Positions 34,730-43,676 of a stretch of 64,000 nucleotides of DNA are shown here, in pieces. The notes under the pieces are model-generated. The model was not told the DNA's origin and made no database searches. It worked only from the letters and a program-made list of their open reading frames with translations. Origin of the DNA: DATEOR01 sp036279015 (lineage in GTDB: Bacteria > Actinomycetota > Thermoleophilia > Gaiellales > Gaiellaceae). The DNA lies in NCBI GenBank assembly GCA_036279015.1, contig DASUJY010000033.1, positions 1 to 64,000 on the forward strand, written 5' to 3'. Each line of letters opens with the position of its first letter. Position 1 is the first letter of the stretch. Position numbers and translations under genes: made by a program.

Positions 34730-36199
34730 GTGCTCACCACGATCCTCATCTTCCTCCCGATCGCCGGCGCCTTCTGGGTCTGGCTCACACCGTGGCCGAC
34801 GCAGCGCGCGGCCGGCGGCTCGGCGCTCCTCGTCGCGCTCGCGGAGCTCGCGCTCTGGGTCGGGACGGCGTTCAACTTCGACTTCGACCGAAACGGGCTC
34901 CAGCTCGAGGCGACCCAGTCCTGGTTCTCCGACCTCGGCGTCTCCTACCGGGTCGGCCTCTTCGACTTCTCGCTCTGGCTCGTCGGGCTGACCGTCGTCG
35001 TCTCGACCGCGGCGATCGCGTACGGCTTCTGGGTCGGACGCGAGCGCTCGGGCGCCTACCTCGGCGCACTCCTCTTCCTCGAGGGCGCGACGGTCGGAGT
35101 CTTCTGCGCCCAGGACCTGCTTCTCTTCTACGTCTTCTGGGAAGCGATGATGATCCCGCTCTACGTCCTGATCGGCGTCTGGGGCGGGCCCGGACGGATG
35201 GGCGCGACGATCAAGTTCGTCGTCTACACGCTCGCGGGGTCCCTCCTCATGCTCGTCGCCGTGATCGCCTTCGGGCTTTCGGCGGGCACCTTCGACATGG
35301 CCGCGCTCGGCGAGAACGGGAGCGTCTGGCTCTTCCTCGGCTTCGCAGCCGCCTTCGCCGTCAAGGCGCCGCTCTGGCCGTTCCACGGCTGGCTCCCAGA
35401 CGCCTACAGGGAGTCGCCGGCGGAGGTGTCGGCGATCCTCTCGGGCGTCATCTCGAAGGCGGCCACGTACGGCTTCCTGCGCATCGCGCTGCCGTTCTTC
35501 CCTGGTGTCGTCGCAGACTGGCGCACGCCGGTGCTCGTCCTCGCCTCGATCGGGCTCGTCTACGGCTCGCTGCTCGCGTTCCGGGCCCCGGACATCCGCG
35601 GCGTCGTCGCCTACTCGAGCCTCGCCCAGATGAACCTGATCGTGATCGGCCTCTTCGCCGTCAACGACTCGGGGCTCTCGGGCGCGCTCCTCCAGATGAT
35701 CACCCACGGCCTCATCTCGGCGGCGCTCTTCCTCCTGGCGGGCGCGGTCGAGCGGCGCGCCGCCACCGGCGACCTCGGGCGTCTCGGCGGGATGGCCCGC
35801 GGCCGCCCCGCGCTCGCCACCGTTCTCATCACGACGGGGGTGATCGGGCTCGCGGTGCCCGGTTCGAGCGCCTTCGCGGGCGAGTTCCTGATCCTGAACG
35901 GGATCTTCACGCGCGGGTGGGGCTGGGCGGTCGCGGGCGCCGTCGCGATCGTGCTCGCGGCCATGTACATGCTCCGCCTCATCTCGGCCGTTCTCCATCG
36001 CGACCCCGGGCCATCGGTCACCGAGACGGCGCTCGACCTCCGCCCGGCCGAGCTGTCCGTGATCGTCCCGCTCGTCGCCATCCTGCTCGCGCTCTCGTTC
36101 TGGCCCGCGGCGATCACCGACCACTCGTTCGGCAAGCAGCCCACAGCGACGGTCGGCGGCCGGTTCGAGACGGTCGTCCACGCGGAGGCCGCGCCGTGA
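34730..36199 (+). CDS. nuoM: NADH-quinone oxidoreductase subunit M (proton-pumping)
   Basis: The 489-residue product is the second antiporter-like subunit, with about 14 membrane spans. It keeps the TM5 glutamate (FYVFWEAMMIPLYVL) and the TM7 lysine (VKAPLWPFHGWLPDAY). It starts at a GTG directly after the repeat element, which contributes its ribosome site. Its stop overlaps the nuoN start (GTGA). Confidence 0.97.
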   Translation: MLTTILIFLPIAGAFWVWLTPWPTQRAAGGSALLVALAELALWVGTAFNFDFDRNGLQLEATQSWFSDLGVSYRVGLFDFSLWLVGLTVVVSTAAIAYGFWVGRERSGAYLGALLFLEGATVGVFCAQDLLLFYVFWEAMMIPLYVLIGVWGGPGRMGATIKFVVYTLAGSLLMLVAVIAFGLSAGTFDMAALGENGSVWLFLGFAAAFAVKAPLWPFHGWLPDAYRESPAEVSAILSGVISKAATYGFLRIALPFFPGVVADWRTPVLVLASIGLVYGSLLAFRAPDIRGVVAYSSLAQMNLIVIGLFAVNDSGLSGALLQMITHGLISAALFLLAGAVERRAATGDLGRLGGMARGRPALATVLITTGVIGLAVPGSSAFAGEFLILNGIFTRGWGWAVAGAVAIVLAAMYMLRLISAVLHRDPGPSVTETALDLRPAELSVIVPLVAILLALSFWPAAITDHSFGKQPTATVGGRFETVVHAEAAP

Positions 36200-37671
36200 C
36201 GAAGTTCCAGACGCCCACGATCGACTGGGCCGCGCTCTCGCCCGAGCTCGTCCTGCTCGGAGGCGCCGCGCTCTGCCTCCTCGTGCCGCTCTTCCTCCCG
36301 CACGGCTGGCGTAGGTACTTCTGCGCCTTCGTCGCCGCAGCCTGCTTCGTCGGCGCAGGCGCGGCCGCGGCGATCCTCTACCACCTCGACGACACCGGAA
36401 TCGGCATCGTCTCGAATGCGATCCGCCGCGACCGCCTCGCCGAGCTCGGTCAGATCCTCGTCGTCGGCTCGGGCTTCCTCACGGTCGGCGTCTCCTGGGC
36501 CTACGTGCTGCGTGAGCGGGTCGGCGAGTACTACGCCCTCCTCCTGACAGCCGCGGCCGGGATGTGCTTCTTCGTCGCCGCCCAGAACCTGATGACGATG
36601 TTCCTCGGGCTCGAGTGGTTCTCGATCTCGCTCTACGTCCTCTGCGCGCTCGCGATCGAGGAGCTCGTCTCACTCGAGGCGGGGCTCAAGTACCTGATCG
36701 TGGGGAGCTTCGGCTCGGCGATCCTCCTGTTCGGAAGCGCCTTCGTCTACGGAGCGACCGGCTCGATCGGCTTCGAGGAGATCGCCGCCGCGGCGCCCGG
36801 CGACGAGCACCTCTTCCTCGTCACGGGACTCGCCATGATCATCGTCGGCCTCGGCTTCAAGGCCTCCGCCGCTCCGTTCCACATGTGGACGCCCGACGTC
36901 TACCAAGGCGCGCCGACGCCGGTGACGGCCTTCATGTCCGCCGCCACGAAGGTGGCCGCGCTCGTCCTCACGATGCGCATCCTCGTGACCGCGTTCCCCT
37001 CGGAGGAAGAGCTCTGGACGATCGCGCTCGCAGTGATCGTGTGCGTCTCGCTCGTGTGGGGAAACGTCGCCGCGCTCGTCCAGACGGACGTCAAGCGGAT
37101 GCTCGCCTACTCGAGCGTCTCGCATGCCGGCTTCCTCCTCATGCCGGTTGCCGTCGGAAGCCCGCTCGGCGGCCGCGCCCTCATGTACTACCTGATCGCC
37201 TACGCGGCGATGAGCATCGGCTCGTTCGCGGTCGTCGCCGCCCGCGAGCGCGAGCTTGCCCGGCCCGTGACGTTCGAGGGCATGGCGGGCCTGGGCTGGG
37301 AGCGGCCCGGCCTCGGCGCGGCCATGACCCTCTTCATGTTCGGGTTCATCGGCCTGCCGCCTGCCGGCCTCTTCATCGGGAAGTTCTACGCGTTCTCGGC
37401 GGCGGTCGACCGCGGGTGGGCGTGGCTCGCGATCGTGGGCGCCGTCGCGACCGCGGTCTCGATCTACTACTACCTCGGCATCGTCCGCGCGATGTACTTC
37501 CAGCCCGGCGAGGTGAGAGTGGCGCCGGCGGGTGGCTCGCCGCCGCGTGACGTCCCGCTCGGCGGCGCCGTCCTCCTGGCCGTCGTCGTGACGATCGGGA
37601 GCTTCATCGCCGCGCAGCCCCTCCTCGACATCGCGAACGACGCGGTCGCCTTCCTCCCCTTCCCGCACTGA
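36196..37671 (+). CDS. nuoN: NADH-quinone oxidoreductase subunit N (proton-pumping)
   Basis: The 491-residue product is the third antiporter-like subunit, with the TM5 glutamate in FLGLEWFSISLYVL and the TM7 lysine in FKASAAPFHMWTPDVY. It ends the nuoA-N set. The next gene, a flavin reductase homologue, begins in a TGATG overlap with its stop, so the operon continues beyond complex I. Confidence 0.97.
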   Translation: MTKFQTPTIDWAALSPELVLLGGAALCLLVPLFLPHGWRRYFCAFVAAACFVGAGAAAAILYHLDDTGIGIVSNAIRRDRLAELGQILVVGSGFLTVGVSWAYVLRERVGEYYALLLTAAAGMCFFVAAQNLMTMFLGLEWFSISLYVLCALAIEELVSLEAGLKYLIVGSFGSAILLFGSAFVYGATGSIGFEEIAAAAPGDEHLFLVTGLAMIIVGLGFKASAAPFHMWTPDVYQGAPTPVTAFMSAATKVAALVLTMRILVTAFPSEEELWTIALAVIVCVSLVWGNVAALVQTDVKRMLAYSSVSHAGFLLMPVAVGSPLGGRALMYYLIAYAAMSIGSFAVVAARERELARPVTFEGMAGLGWERPGLGAAMTLFMFGFIGLPPAGLFIGKFYAFSAAVDRGWAWLAIVGAVATAVSIYYYLGIVRAMYFQPGEVRVAPAGGSPPRDVPLGGAVLLAVVVTIGSFIAAQPLLDIANDAVAFLPFPH

Positions 37672-38996
37672 TGGCGAGACATGTCGTTGTCCTGGGCGGA
37701 GGCGTGAGCGGCGAGGCCTTCGTCGCCGCCCTTCGCCGCCTGGACACCGACGTCCGCATCACGCTCGTCGAGTCGGAGCTCGTGGGCGGCGAGTGCTCCT
37801 ACTGGGCGTGCATTCCCTCGAAGACGCTTCTCAGACCGGTCGAGCTCGCCCACCGGGCGGAGGGGGCGCATGGGCTCGAGGCCACGCTCGATCCGGCCGG
37901 GATCTTCTGGTGGCGCGACCAGAACGCCGGCAAGGACGACACGAGCCAGGTCAAGTGGATCGAGGGGCTCGACGCGGAGGTCGCCCGCGGAACCGGCGTC
38001 GTGACCGAGCCCGGCAGGCTGCAGGTGGACGAGCGCGAGATCGCCTACGACGAGCTCGTGCTCGCGACGGGGTCGCTGCCGACGATGCCGCCCATCCAGG
38101 GCCTGGCTGAGGCGGAGACCTGGACGAGCCGCGAGGGAACGAGCGCGAGCGACGTTCCGGAGAGCCTCGTCGTCGTCGGCGGAGGCGCGGTCGGCTGCGA
38201 ACTGGCGCAGTTCTACGCGCGCATCGGCACGCACGTCACCATCGTGCAGAGCGGCGACCACCTCCTGCCGCGCGTCGACCGCTCAGCCGGCGACCTGCTC
38301 GGTGAGGTCTTCGAAGGCGAGGGGATCCGGCTCTGCCTGGACGCCCGCGCGACGAAGGTCGAGGGCGGGCCCCGCTCCGGCTACCGCCTCGAGCTCGAAG
38401 GCCGGGAGCCGCTCGAGTCGAGCCACCTCATGATCGCAACGGGACGGCGACCGAACGTCGAGGGCTTCGGGCTCGAGCACCTCGGCCTCACGATTGGCCG
38501 GCAGGGAATCGAGGTCGACGAGCGGTGCTCGGCGGGCGAGCACGTCTGGGCGGTCGGCGACGTGACCGGCATCGCCCTCTTCACGCATCTGGGCAAGTAC
38601 CAGGGCCGGATCGCGGCGGCGAACATCGCGGGCCAGACGAAGAGCGCCGACTACACCGCCGTGCCGGCCGCGATCTTCACCGACCCCCAGGTCGCGGCGG
38701 TCGGCGAGACCCAGGGCGACGGCATCGTCTCCGCGAGCTGGAGCATCGAGAAGGTCTCGCGCGCCTCGACCTTCCAGGATCCGAAGGCGCGCGGCTTCGT
38801 CAAGCTCTTCGCCGACCCGAAGCGGCGCGTCCTCGTAGGCGCCGTCGCGGTCGGTCCGGAGGCGGGGGAGTGGCTGGGGCAGCTCACGATCGCGATCCGG
38901 GCCCAGGTTCCGGTCGAGACCCTCCGCGACACGATCCAGCCGTTTCCGACCTTCTCCGAGACGATTCACTTCGCCGCCCGCGAACTCGACTTGTAG
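37671..38996 (+). CDS. Pyridine nucleotide-disulfide oxidoreductase (dihydrolipoamide dehydrogenase-like)
   Basis: The 441-residue product has FAD motif VVVLGGGVSGEA, a redox-disulfide motif GGECSYWACIPSK, an NAD(P) motif VVVGGGAVGCELAQ and the C-terminal dimer domain. The family's catalytic HPT...E segment reads FPTFSE, so the active-site histidine is replaced by Phe; ordinary dihydrolipoamide dehydrogenase activity is doubtful. A role as a quinone, disulfide or mycothiol-related reductase is possible. It overlaps nuoN and is followed by a cNMP-binding gene, so it is expressed with complex I. Confidence 0.88.
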   Translation: MARHVVVLGGGVSGEAFVAALRRLDTDVRITLVESELVGGECSYWACIPSKTLLRPVELAHRAEGAHGLEATLDPAGIFWWRDQNAGKDDTSQVKWIEGLDAEVARGTGVVTEPGRLQVDEREIAYDELVLATGSLPTMPPIQGLAEAETWTSREGTSASDVPESLVVVGGGAVGCELAQFYARIGTHVTIVQSGDHLLPRVDRSAGDLLGEVFEGEGIRLCLDARATKVEGGPRSGYRLELEGREPLESSHLMIATGRRPNVEGFGLEHLGLTIGRQGIEVDERCSAGEHVWAVGDVTGIALFTHLGKYQGRIAAANIAGQTKSADYTAVPAAIFTDPQVAAVGETQGDGIVSASWSIEKVSRASTFQDPKARGFVKLFADPKRRVLVGAVAVGPEAGEWLGQLTIAIRAQVPVETLRDTIQPFPTFSETIHFAARELDL

Positions 38997-39009
38997 AGTC
39001 GGCAACGGC

Positions 39010-39432
39010 ATGGCGCACGGCGAAGACCTCGTCGACACTCTCCGTCGGTTCAACCTGTTCGCGGACCTCGACCGGGCCCAGCTCGAAGCGATCGCCGACC
39101 CCGACCGCGAGCGCAGCTTCGCGGGCGGCGAGCGCATCCTGCGGCGGGGCATGAGCGGGAGCGGCTTCTACGTCATCCTGGAGGGCGAGGCCACGGTCAA
39201 GCTCGGCGACGAGGAGCTGAACCGGCTCCGACCGGGCGACTTCTTCGGAGAGATCTCGACGCTCCTGGAGGAGAAGCTGACCGCCGACGTGACCGCGGAA
39301 TCGCCGATGCGGGTGCTCGAGATCCCCGGGCCGAAGCTCGAGGCCTTTCTCCTCAGCTACCCGAAGGTGATGCTGCGGATGCTGGTCACGGAGGCGCGGA
39401 GGCTCCAGGAAGTCCTGGCCTGGCGGTCGTAG
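39010..39432 (+). CDS. Stand-alone cyclic-nucleotide-binding protein
   Basis: The 140-residue product is a single cNMP-binding beta-roll: LFADLDRAQLEAIAD at the N-terminus, then GFYVILEGEATV and PGDFFGEISTLLEEKLTADVTAES, the phosphate-binding cassette region. The cassette lacks the usual R-T/S pair (reads KLTADV), so ligand choice is uncertain. There is no DNA-binding or channel domain. It lies 13 bases after the reductase gene, and a membrane nucleotidyl cyclase is encoded two genes on, which suggests a local signalling circuit. Confidence 0.88.
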   Translation: MAHGEDLVDTLRRFNLFADLDRAQLEAIADPDRERSFAGGERILRRGMSGSGFYVILEGEATVKLGDEELNRLRPGDFFGEISTLLEEKLTADVTAESPMRVLEIPGPKLEAFLLSYPKVMLRMLVTEARRLQEVLAWRS

Positions 39433-40892
39433 TGCCCCCTGAGCGGCCGTTCCCCCCCGGCGAGTATCCCGTGCTGGTCGTCGGAAGCGGTCCCGGCGGG
39501 CTCCAGACCTCCTACGCCCTCTCCCGGCTCGGCATCGAGCACGCCGTCATCTCCCAGGACTCCTCGCCGGGCGGGATGTTCCAGAAGTGGCCGATCTACC
39601 AGCGGCTCCTCTCCTGGACGAAGCCCGACGCCCCGCACGAGCGCTCGAGCAGGGCGTACGAGTGGTACGACCACAACAGCCTGATCGCGGAGGAGCCCGA
39701 GCTCCGCGCGACCGTCGCATCCGAGATGGACCGCTCGCACATGGTGCCGTCGCGTGAGGAGATGGAGCGGGGCCTCGCAGCCTTCGCGAATCGGGGCGCC
39801 GTCCGGGTTCGCTACGGCTGCCGCTGGGAGTCGACCCGTCCCGAGGAGGAGGGCTACGTCCTCGTCACCTCGGACGGCGAGTACCGCTGCAGGGCCGTTG
39901 TCTTCGCGATCGGCGTCACGGAGCCCTGGAAGTCCCCGATCCCGGGCATCGAGGACGTCCCGCACTACGCGGAGACGCCGCCCGCCCGCGCGTTCGAGGG
40001 CAAGCGCGTTCTCGTGATCGGGAAGCGGAACTCCGGCTTCGAGCTCGCGGACGGGCTCGAGCCGTGGGCGCGCCAGATCTACCTCGTCTCCCCGCGGCCG
40101 GTCCAGACCAGCGTGATCGCGCTCTCGACCGTGCGCGTTCGTTACTACGAGCCGCTCGAGGACGCCTCCTGGGGAGGGGGCACGTTCGCCCTCGACGCGG
40201 CCGTCGAACGGATCGACCGCACGCCCGATGGCGGCTTCCGGCTCCACGCCCGCGGCACGACTCGACCGGGCGAGCTCGAGCTCGAGGCGGACGCTGCGAT
40301 CGCGGCGACCGGCTTTCGAACGCCGCTCCAGGACCTGCACGACGTCCACGGGATCGCAACCGTGTCGGACGGCCGGATCCCGGCGCTCACCCCATACTGG
40401 GAGAGCACGACGCACCCTGGCATGTACTTCGCCGGAAATGCGATGCAGGGGGCGGCAGGCCTGCGCAAGAACGGTGTCGGAAGCGCCTCGGGGACGGTGA
40501 GCGGCTTTCGCTACAACGCGCGCCTTCTCGCCCGCAGGATCGCGCAGCGGCTCGGGACGCGGCCCGCATGGCGCGAGCTCGGGCGCGACGAGGTCGTCCC
40601 GTTTCTCCTCTCGGAGCTCCGCTCGGGCCCAGAGATCTGGACGCAGAAGGGCTATCTCGCCCGCGCCGTCTATCCCAACGGAACGACCGGCATCGTTCCG
40701 CTCGCATACTTCCTCGACCACTGCGAGCAGGGGTCGCTCGCCCTCACGATCGAGATGAACGCCGAGGGCGAGATCTACCCGGTCGCCTACGTGCGCGCCG
40801 GCGCGGAGATCGACGAGCGGGAGCTGCCGTCCCAGCACCTGAACGACTTCGGCGGCCCCGAGTACCGCCGCGCGCTGGAGGCTCTCGCCTGA
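39432..40892 (+). CDS. FAD/NAD(P)-binding flavoprotein (monooxygenase-like)
   Basis: The 486-residue product has an N-terminal FAD motif VLVVGSGPGGLQTSYAL, a second nucleotide motif VLVIGKRNSGFELADGL and the segment AIAATGFRTPLQDL typical of flavin monooxygenase and YpdA-type reductases. The C-terminal 120 residues (from about 365) match no domain I recognise. It starts at a GTG overlapping the previous stop (TAGTG). Its own stop overlaps the cyclase gene in CTGA. The reaction is unknown. Confidence 0.82.
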   Translation: MPPERPFPPGEYPVLVVGSGPGGLQTSYALSRLGIEHAVISQDSSPGGMFQKWPIYQRLLSWTKPDAPHERSSRAYEWYDHNSLIAEEPELRATVASEMDRSHMVPSREEMERGLAAFANRGAVRVRYGCRWESTRPEEEGYVLVTSDGEYRCRAVVFAIGVTEPWKSPIPGIEDVPHYAETPPARAFEGKRVLVIGKRNSGFELADGLEPWARQIYLVSPRPVQTSVIALSTVRVRYYEPLEDASWGGGTFALDAAVERIDRTPDGGFRLHARGTTRPGELELEADAAIAATGFRTPLQDLHDVHGIATVSDGRIPALTPYWESTTHPGMYFAGNAMQGAAGLRKNGVGSASGTVSGFRYNARLLARRIAQRLGTRPAWRELGRDEVVPFLLSELRSGPEIWTQKGYLARAVYPNGTTGIVPLAYFLDHCEQGSLALTIEMNAEGEIYPVAYVRAGAEIDERELPSQHLNDFGGPEYRRALEALA

Positions 40893-42241
40893 GCCGTACG
40901 GCGGGCTGGGCAGCGGTCGTCTGCCTGCCGCTCGCCGGGCTCACCCTCCTGCTCGCCCACCCGAGCTACGACCTCACCTGGGAGAACCACCCCGCCCACT
41001 TCTGGCTCGTCGTGCTCGTCGGCGCGATCGCGTTCGCTCTCGGGTTCCTGCTCGCGGAGGCTGCCGCGAGACGCGCGGACGCGCGGCTCGTCCTCGTTGC
41101 GATGGCGTTCCTGGCCACGTCCGGCTTCCTCGTCCTCCATGCGTTCGCCACTCCGGGGGTGCTCCTCGCCGGGAAGAACGCGGGCTTCCAGGTCGCCTCG
41201 GCGATCGGGCTCTTCGAAGCCGGGCTGCTCATGGCCACCTCGGCGGTCCGCTTCCATCCGGAGACCGCGGCGCTCATCGTCCGCTACCGCGGAATCCTCT
41301 ACCTGCTCCTCGCCCTCCACATGGGAGCCTGGGCCGCCGTCTCGCTGACCACGCTTCCTCCGCTCGACGACCCGGTCACGCCGGAGGACACGCGCTGGCC
41401 GCTCGCCGCGCTCGCGTTTGCCGGCCTCCTTGCGTATGCCTTCGGCGCCTGGCGCTACGGCCGGCTCTACCGGCAGCGCCCGCGCCCGCTCCCGCTGGCC
41501 GTCCTGATCGCCCTCATCCTCCTGACCGAGGCGATGTTCACCGTCGCCTTCGCGCGCAACTGGCGAACGACCTGGTGGGAATGGCACCTGCTCATGCTGT
41601 CCGCGTTTGTCCTCGTCGCGCTTGCCGCGCGGCGCGAGTGGCGGCTCGAGGGCTCGTCGGCCGAGATCTTCAGCGACATCTACGAGGAGCAGACACGCGG
41701 CCACCTCGAGGAAGTGAGCGTCCTCTTCGCCGATCTCCAGGGCTACACCGCCTACGCCGAGCGGACGCCGGAGCCTGAGGTCAAGGCGATGCTGGACACA
41801 TACTTTCCCGCCGCGGCGCCCGCCCTCCAGGCGCACGACGGCGAGATCTACTCGACGATCGGCGACGCCTTCATGGTCGTATTCCGCGGGCCGGGCCACG
41901 AGCTCCGCGCCGCCCGGACCGGGCTCGAGTTCCAGCGGGAGATGAGCCGCATCGCCGGCGAGCACCCCGGCTGGCCTCGCTTTCGCGCCGGCATCAACTC
42001 GGGCGAAGCTGTCCTCGGCGTGGTCGACGCCCCAGGCAGTCGCGGCTACACGGCGACCGGCGACACCGTCAACGTCGCGTCGCGCCTCGAAGGACATGCT
42101 CGCGCGGGCGAGGTCGTCGTCTCCGAGCCGACTCACGCGGGTCTTCGTGGCCGCGCGCGGGCCGAGGAGCTCGAGCCGCTCAGCGTGAAAGGGAAGAGGG
42201 CGCCCGTGCGTGCGTTCGTCCTCCACGATCTCGACGCCTGA
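40889..42241 (+). CDS. Membrane class III nucleotidyl cyclase
   Basis: The 450-residue product has about six or seven membrane spans in residues 5-250, then a class III cyclase domain: metal-binding aspartates in FADLQGYT and IGDAFMVVF, and the transition-state Asn/Arg in VNVASRLE. The substrate-selecting Lys (usual KFIGD) is Ser here (STIGD), and the usual second Asp before YT is Gly (RGYTATG), so ATP specificity is not assured. No ATG, GTG or TTG exists near the first membrane span; a CTG in CTGA with the previous stop is the likely start. The 3' end overlaps the convergent gene at 42180. Confidence 0.85.
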   Translation: MSRTAGWAAVVCLPLAGLTLLLAHPSYDLTWENHPAHFWLVVLVGAIAFALGFLLAEAAARRADARLVLVAMAFLATSGFLVLHAFATPGVLLAGKNAGFQVASAIGLFEAGLLMATSAVRFHPETAALIVRYRGILYLLLALHMGAWAAVSLTTLPPLDDPVTPEDTRWPLAALAFAGLLAYAFGAWRYGRLYRQRPRPLPLAVLIALILLTEAMFTVAFARNWRTTWWEWHLLMLSAFVLVALAARREWRLEGSSAEIFSDIYEEQTRGHLEEVSVLFADLQGYTAYAERTPEPEVKAMLDTYFPAAAPALQAHDGEIYSTIGDAFMVVFRGPGHELRAARTGLEFQREMSRIAGEHPGWPRFRAGINSGEAVLGVVDAPGSRGYTATGDTVNVASRLEGHARAGEVVVSEPTHAGLRGRARAEELEPLSVKGKRAPVRAFVLHDLDA

Positions 42242-42629
42242 GAGCCTCCCTGGACGGTACGAGCGCGATCACGGCCTGGAGGACGAGCACGACGAAGCAG
42301 AAGCCGAGAACACCGCTCGCGCCGGACGGGATCGAGCCGGTTGCAAGGGACGGTTCCCGCATGGCGGCGCCGATCACGATCCCGCCGACGAGGACGGCGG
42401 AGAGCGCCGCCTGGAGGCGTCCGAGAGCATCCATTCGCCCGCCGTTGACGGTGTCCACGACGCGCCCGAAGCAGACGAGCCCGGCGGCGGCCGTGACGGG
42501 AACGCCCACGACGAGGAGGTAGAAGGAAGCCGAGGCGAAGCCGAGCCCGTCGGAGACGGCGGTGGCGAGAATGAGCACCGCGGCCAGCTCGACGGCCATG
42601 GCGGAGGCGCCCGTTCGCGACTGCCACAT
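42180..42629 (-). CDS. Small membrane protein of unknown function
   Basis: The 149-residue product has four hydrophobic segments (VELAAVLILATAV, FYLLVVGVPVTAAAGLVCF, LSAVLVGGIVIGAA, VLGFCFVVLVLQAVIAL) and a basic tail. No family was recognised. The coding region shows the C- and G-rich third positions of a real gene. It converges on the cyclase gene and overlaps it by 62 bp, so the two mRNAs are antisense at their 3' ends. Confidence 0.65.
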   Translation of the reverse strand: MWQSRTGASAMAVELAAVLILATAVSDGLGFASASFYLLVVGVPVTAAAGLVCFGRVVDTVNGGRMDALGRLQAALSAVLVGGIVIGAAMREPSLATGSIPSGASGVLGFCFVVLVLQAVIALVPSREALRRRDRGGRTHARAPSSLSR

Positions 42630-42699
42630 GTTTCCCAGGTTCGCGCCTGCGGCAGACAGTCCTGCGTTACGCTCGATTCAGCGACCCCGGAGGATAGAG

Positions 42700-43398
42700 A
42701 TGGCAAACGGTTCCCTGACCTGGCTCGGACACGCGACCTTCAGGCTCGACAGCCCCGGCGGCAAGCGCATCTACGTCGACCCGTGGCTCGGGAACCCGAA
42801 GTGTCCAGATGACGAGAAGGAGCCCGAGCGGGTCGATCTGATCGCGCTCACCCACGGGCACAGCGACCACGTCGGCGAGACCGTCGAGCTCGCGAAGAAG
42901 TTCGGCTGCCCGGTCATCGCCCAGATCGAGCTCCGGGATTGGCTCGGAAAGCAGGGCGCCCCCGAGCACCCGGAGGTCGCCGAGGGGCCGAACAAGGGCG
43001 GAACCGTCGAGGCCGACGGGATCCGGATCACCATGACCGACGCGAAGCACTCGAGCAGCTGCCCGGACGGGACGTACGCCGGCGAAGCGGCGGGCCTCGT
43101 GATCGAGCTCGAGGACGGCAAGAAGGTCTACTTCGCCGGCGACACGTGCGTCTTCTCCGGCATGGAGCTGATCGGGCGCATCTACGAGCCCGACCTGGCG
43201 GTGCTCCCGATCGGCGACCACTTCACGATGGGGCCGAAGGAGGCCTCCGTGGCGCTCGAGCTGCTCGGCACGAAGCGCTGTTTCCCGTGCCACTGGGGCA
43301 CCTTCTCGCTCCTCCGAGGGACTCCCGAGGAGCTCGAGCAGCTCGCTCAGGGCGTCGAGATCGTGAAGGCGGAGCCTGGAGACTCGGTGGAGCTGTGA
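42700..43398 (+). CDS. UPF0173 metallo-beta-lactamase-fold hydrolase
   Basis: The 232-residue product has the metal motif THGHSDH, followed by later ligands in FAGDT and the final CFPCHWGTF histidine region. Its size and the opening LTWLGHATFRL fit the UPF0173 hydrolases, whose substrate is not known. GGAGGATAGAG is a good ribosome site before the ATG. The next gene overlaps its stop (GTGA). Confidence 0.92.
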   Translation: MANGSLTWLGHATFRLDSPGGKRIYVDPWLGNPKCPDDEKEPERVDLIALTHGHSDHVGETVELAKKFGCPVIAQIELRDWLGKQGAPEHPEVAEGPNKGGTVEADGIRITMTDAKHSSSCPDGTYAGEAAGLVIELEDGKKVYFAGDTCVFSGMELIGRIYEPDLAVLPIGDHFTMGPKEASVALELLGTKRCFPCHWGTFSLLRGTPEELEQLAQGVEIVKAEPGDSVEL

Positions 43399-43676
43399 GG
43401 GAGCGCTGGTTCGGGGCCACCGGTCGGCGAGTGCCGGAGGTGGCCGTCGCGGGGGAGGACGACATTCCCCTCGAGGGCGCCCTCGTCCTCGAGGACGTCG
43501 TCGACGTGCGACGGCTCGAGCAGGCGCACGAGCAGGGCATCCCGGTCGTCGTGCGCGCTGCCGACGCCGACGCCGTCCGCGCTGCGCTCGAGCGCCCCGA
43601 GGTCGCATGCGTGCTCGTCCCGCCCGAGCGACGGGAGCTCCGCGACTTGGACTTCAGACGCCTGAAGTATGGCTAG
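43395..43676 (+). CDS. Hypothetical 93-residue protein
   Basis: The product starts at GTG within GTGA of the hydrolase stop and overlaps the DUF1028 gene by eight bases at its end, so it belongs to a coupled operon. It is acidic and lacks membrane spans or cysteine clusters (one Cys only). The segment LEDVVDVRRLEQAHEQGIPVV could be a small alpha/beta domain. No family was recognised. Confidence 0.7.
   Translation: MRERWFGATGRRVPEVAVAGEDDIPLEGALVLEDVVDVRRLEQAHEQGIPVVVRAADADAVRAALERPEVACVLVPPERRELRDLDFRRLKYG

Noticed and set aside
37671..38996. Assignment of this reductase as the E3 of the dehydrogenase at 7578-11060
   Set aside because: The catalytic histidine is missing and the gene is coupled to nuoN, so the symbol lpd was not given.
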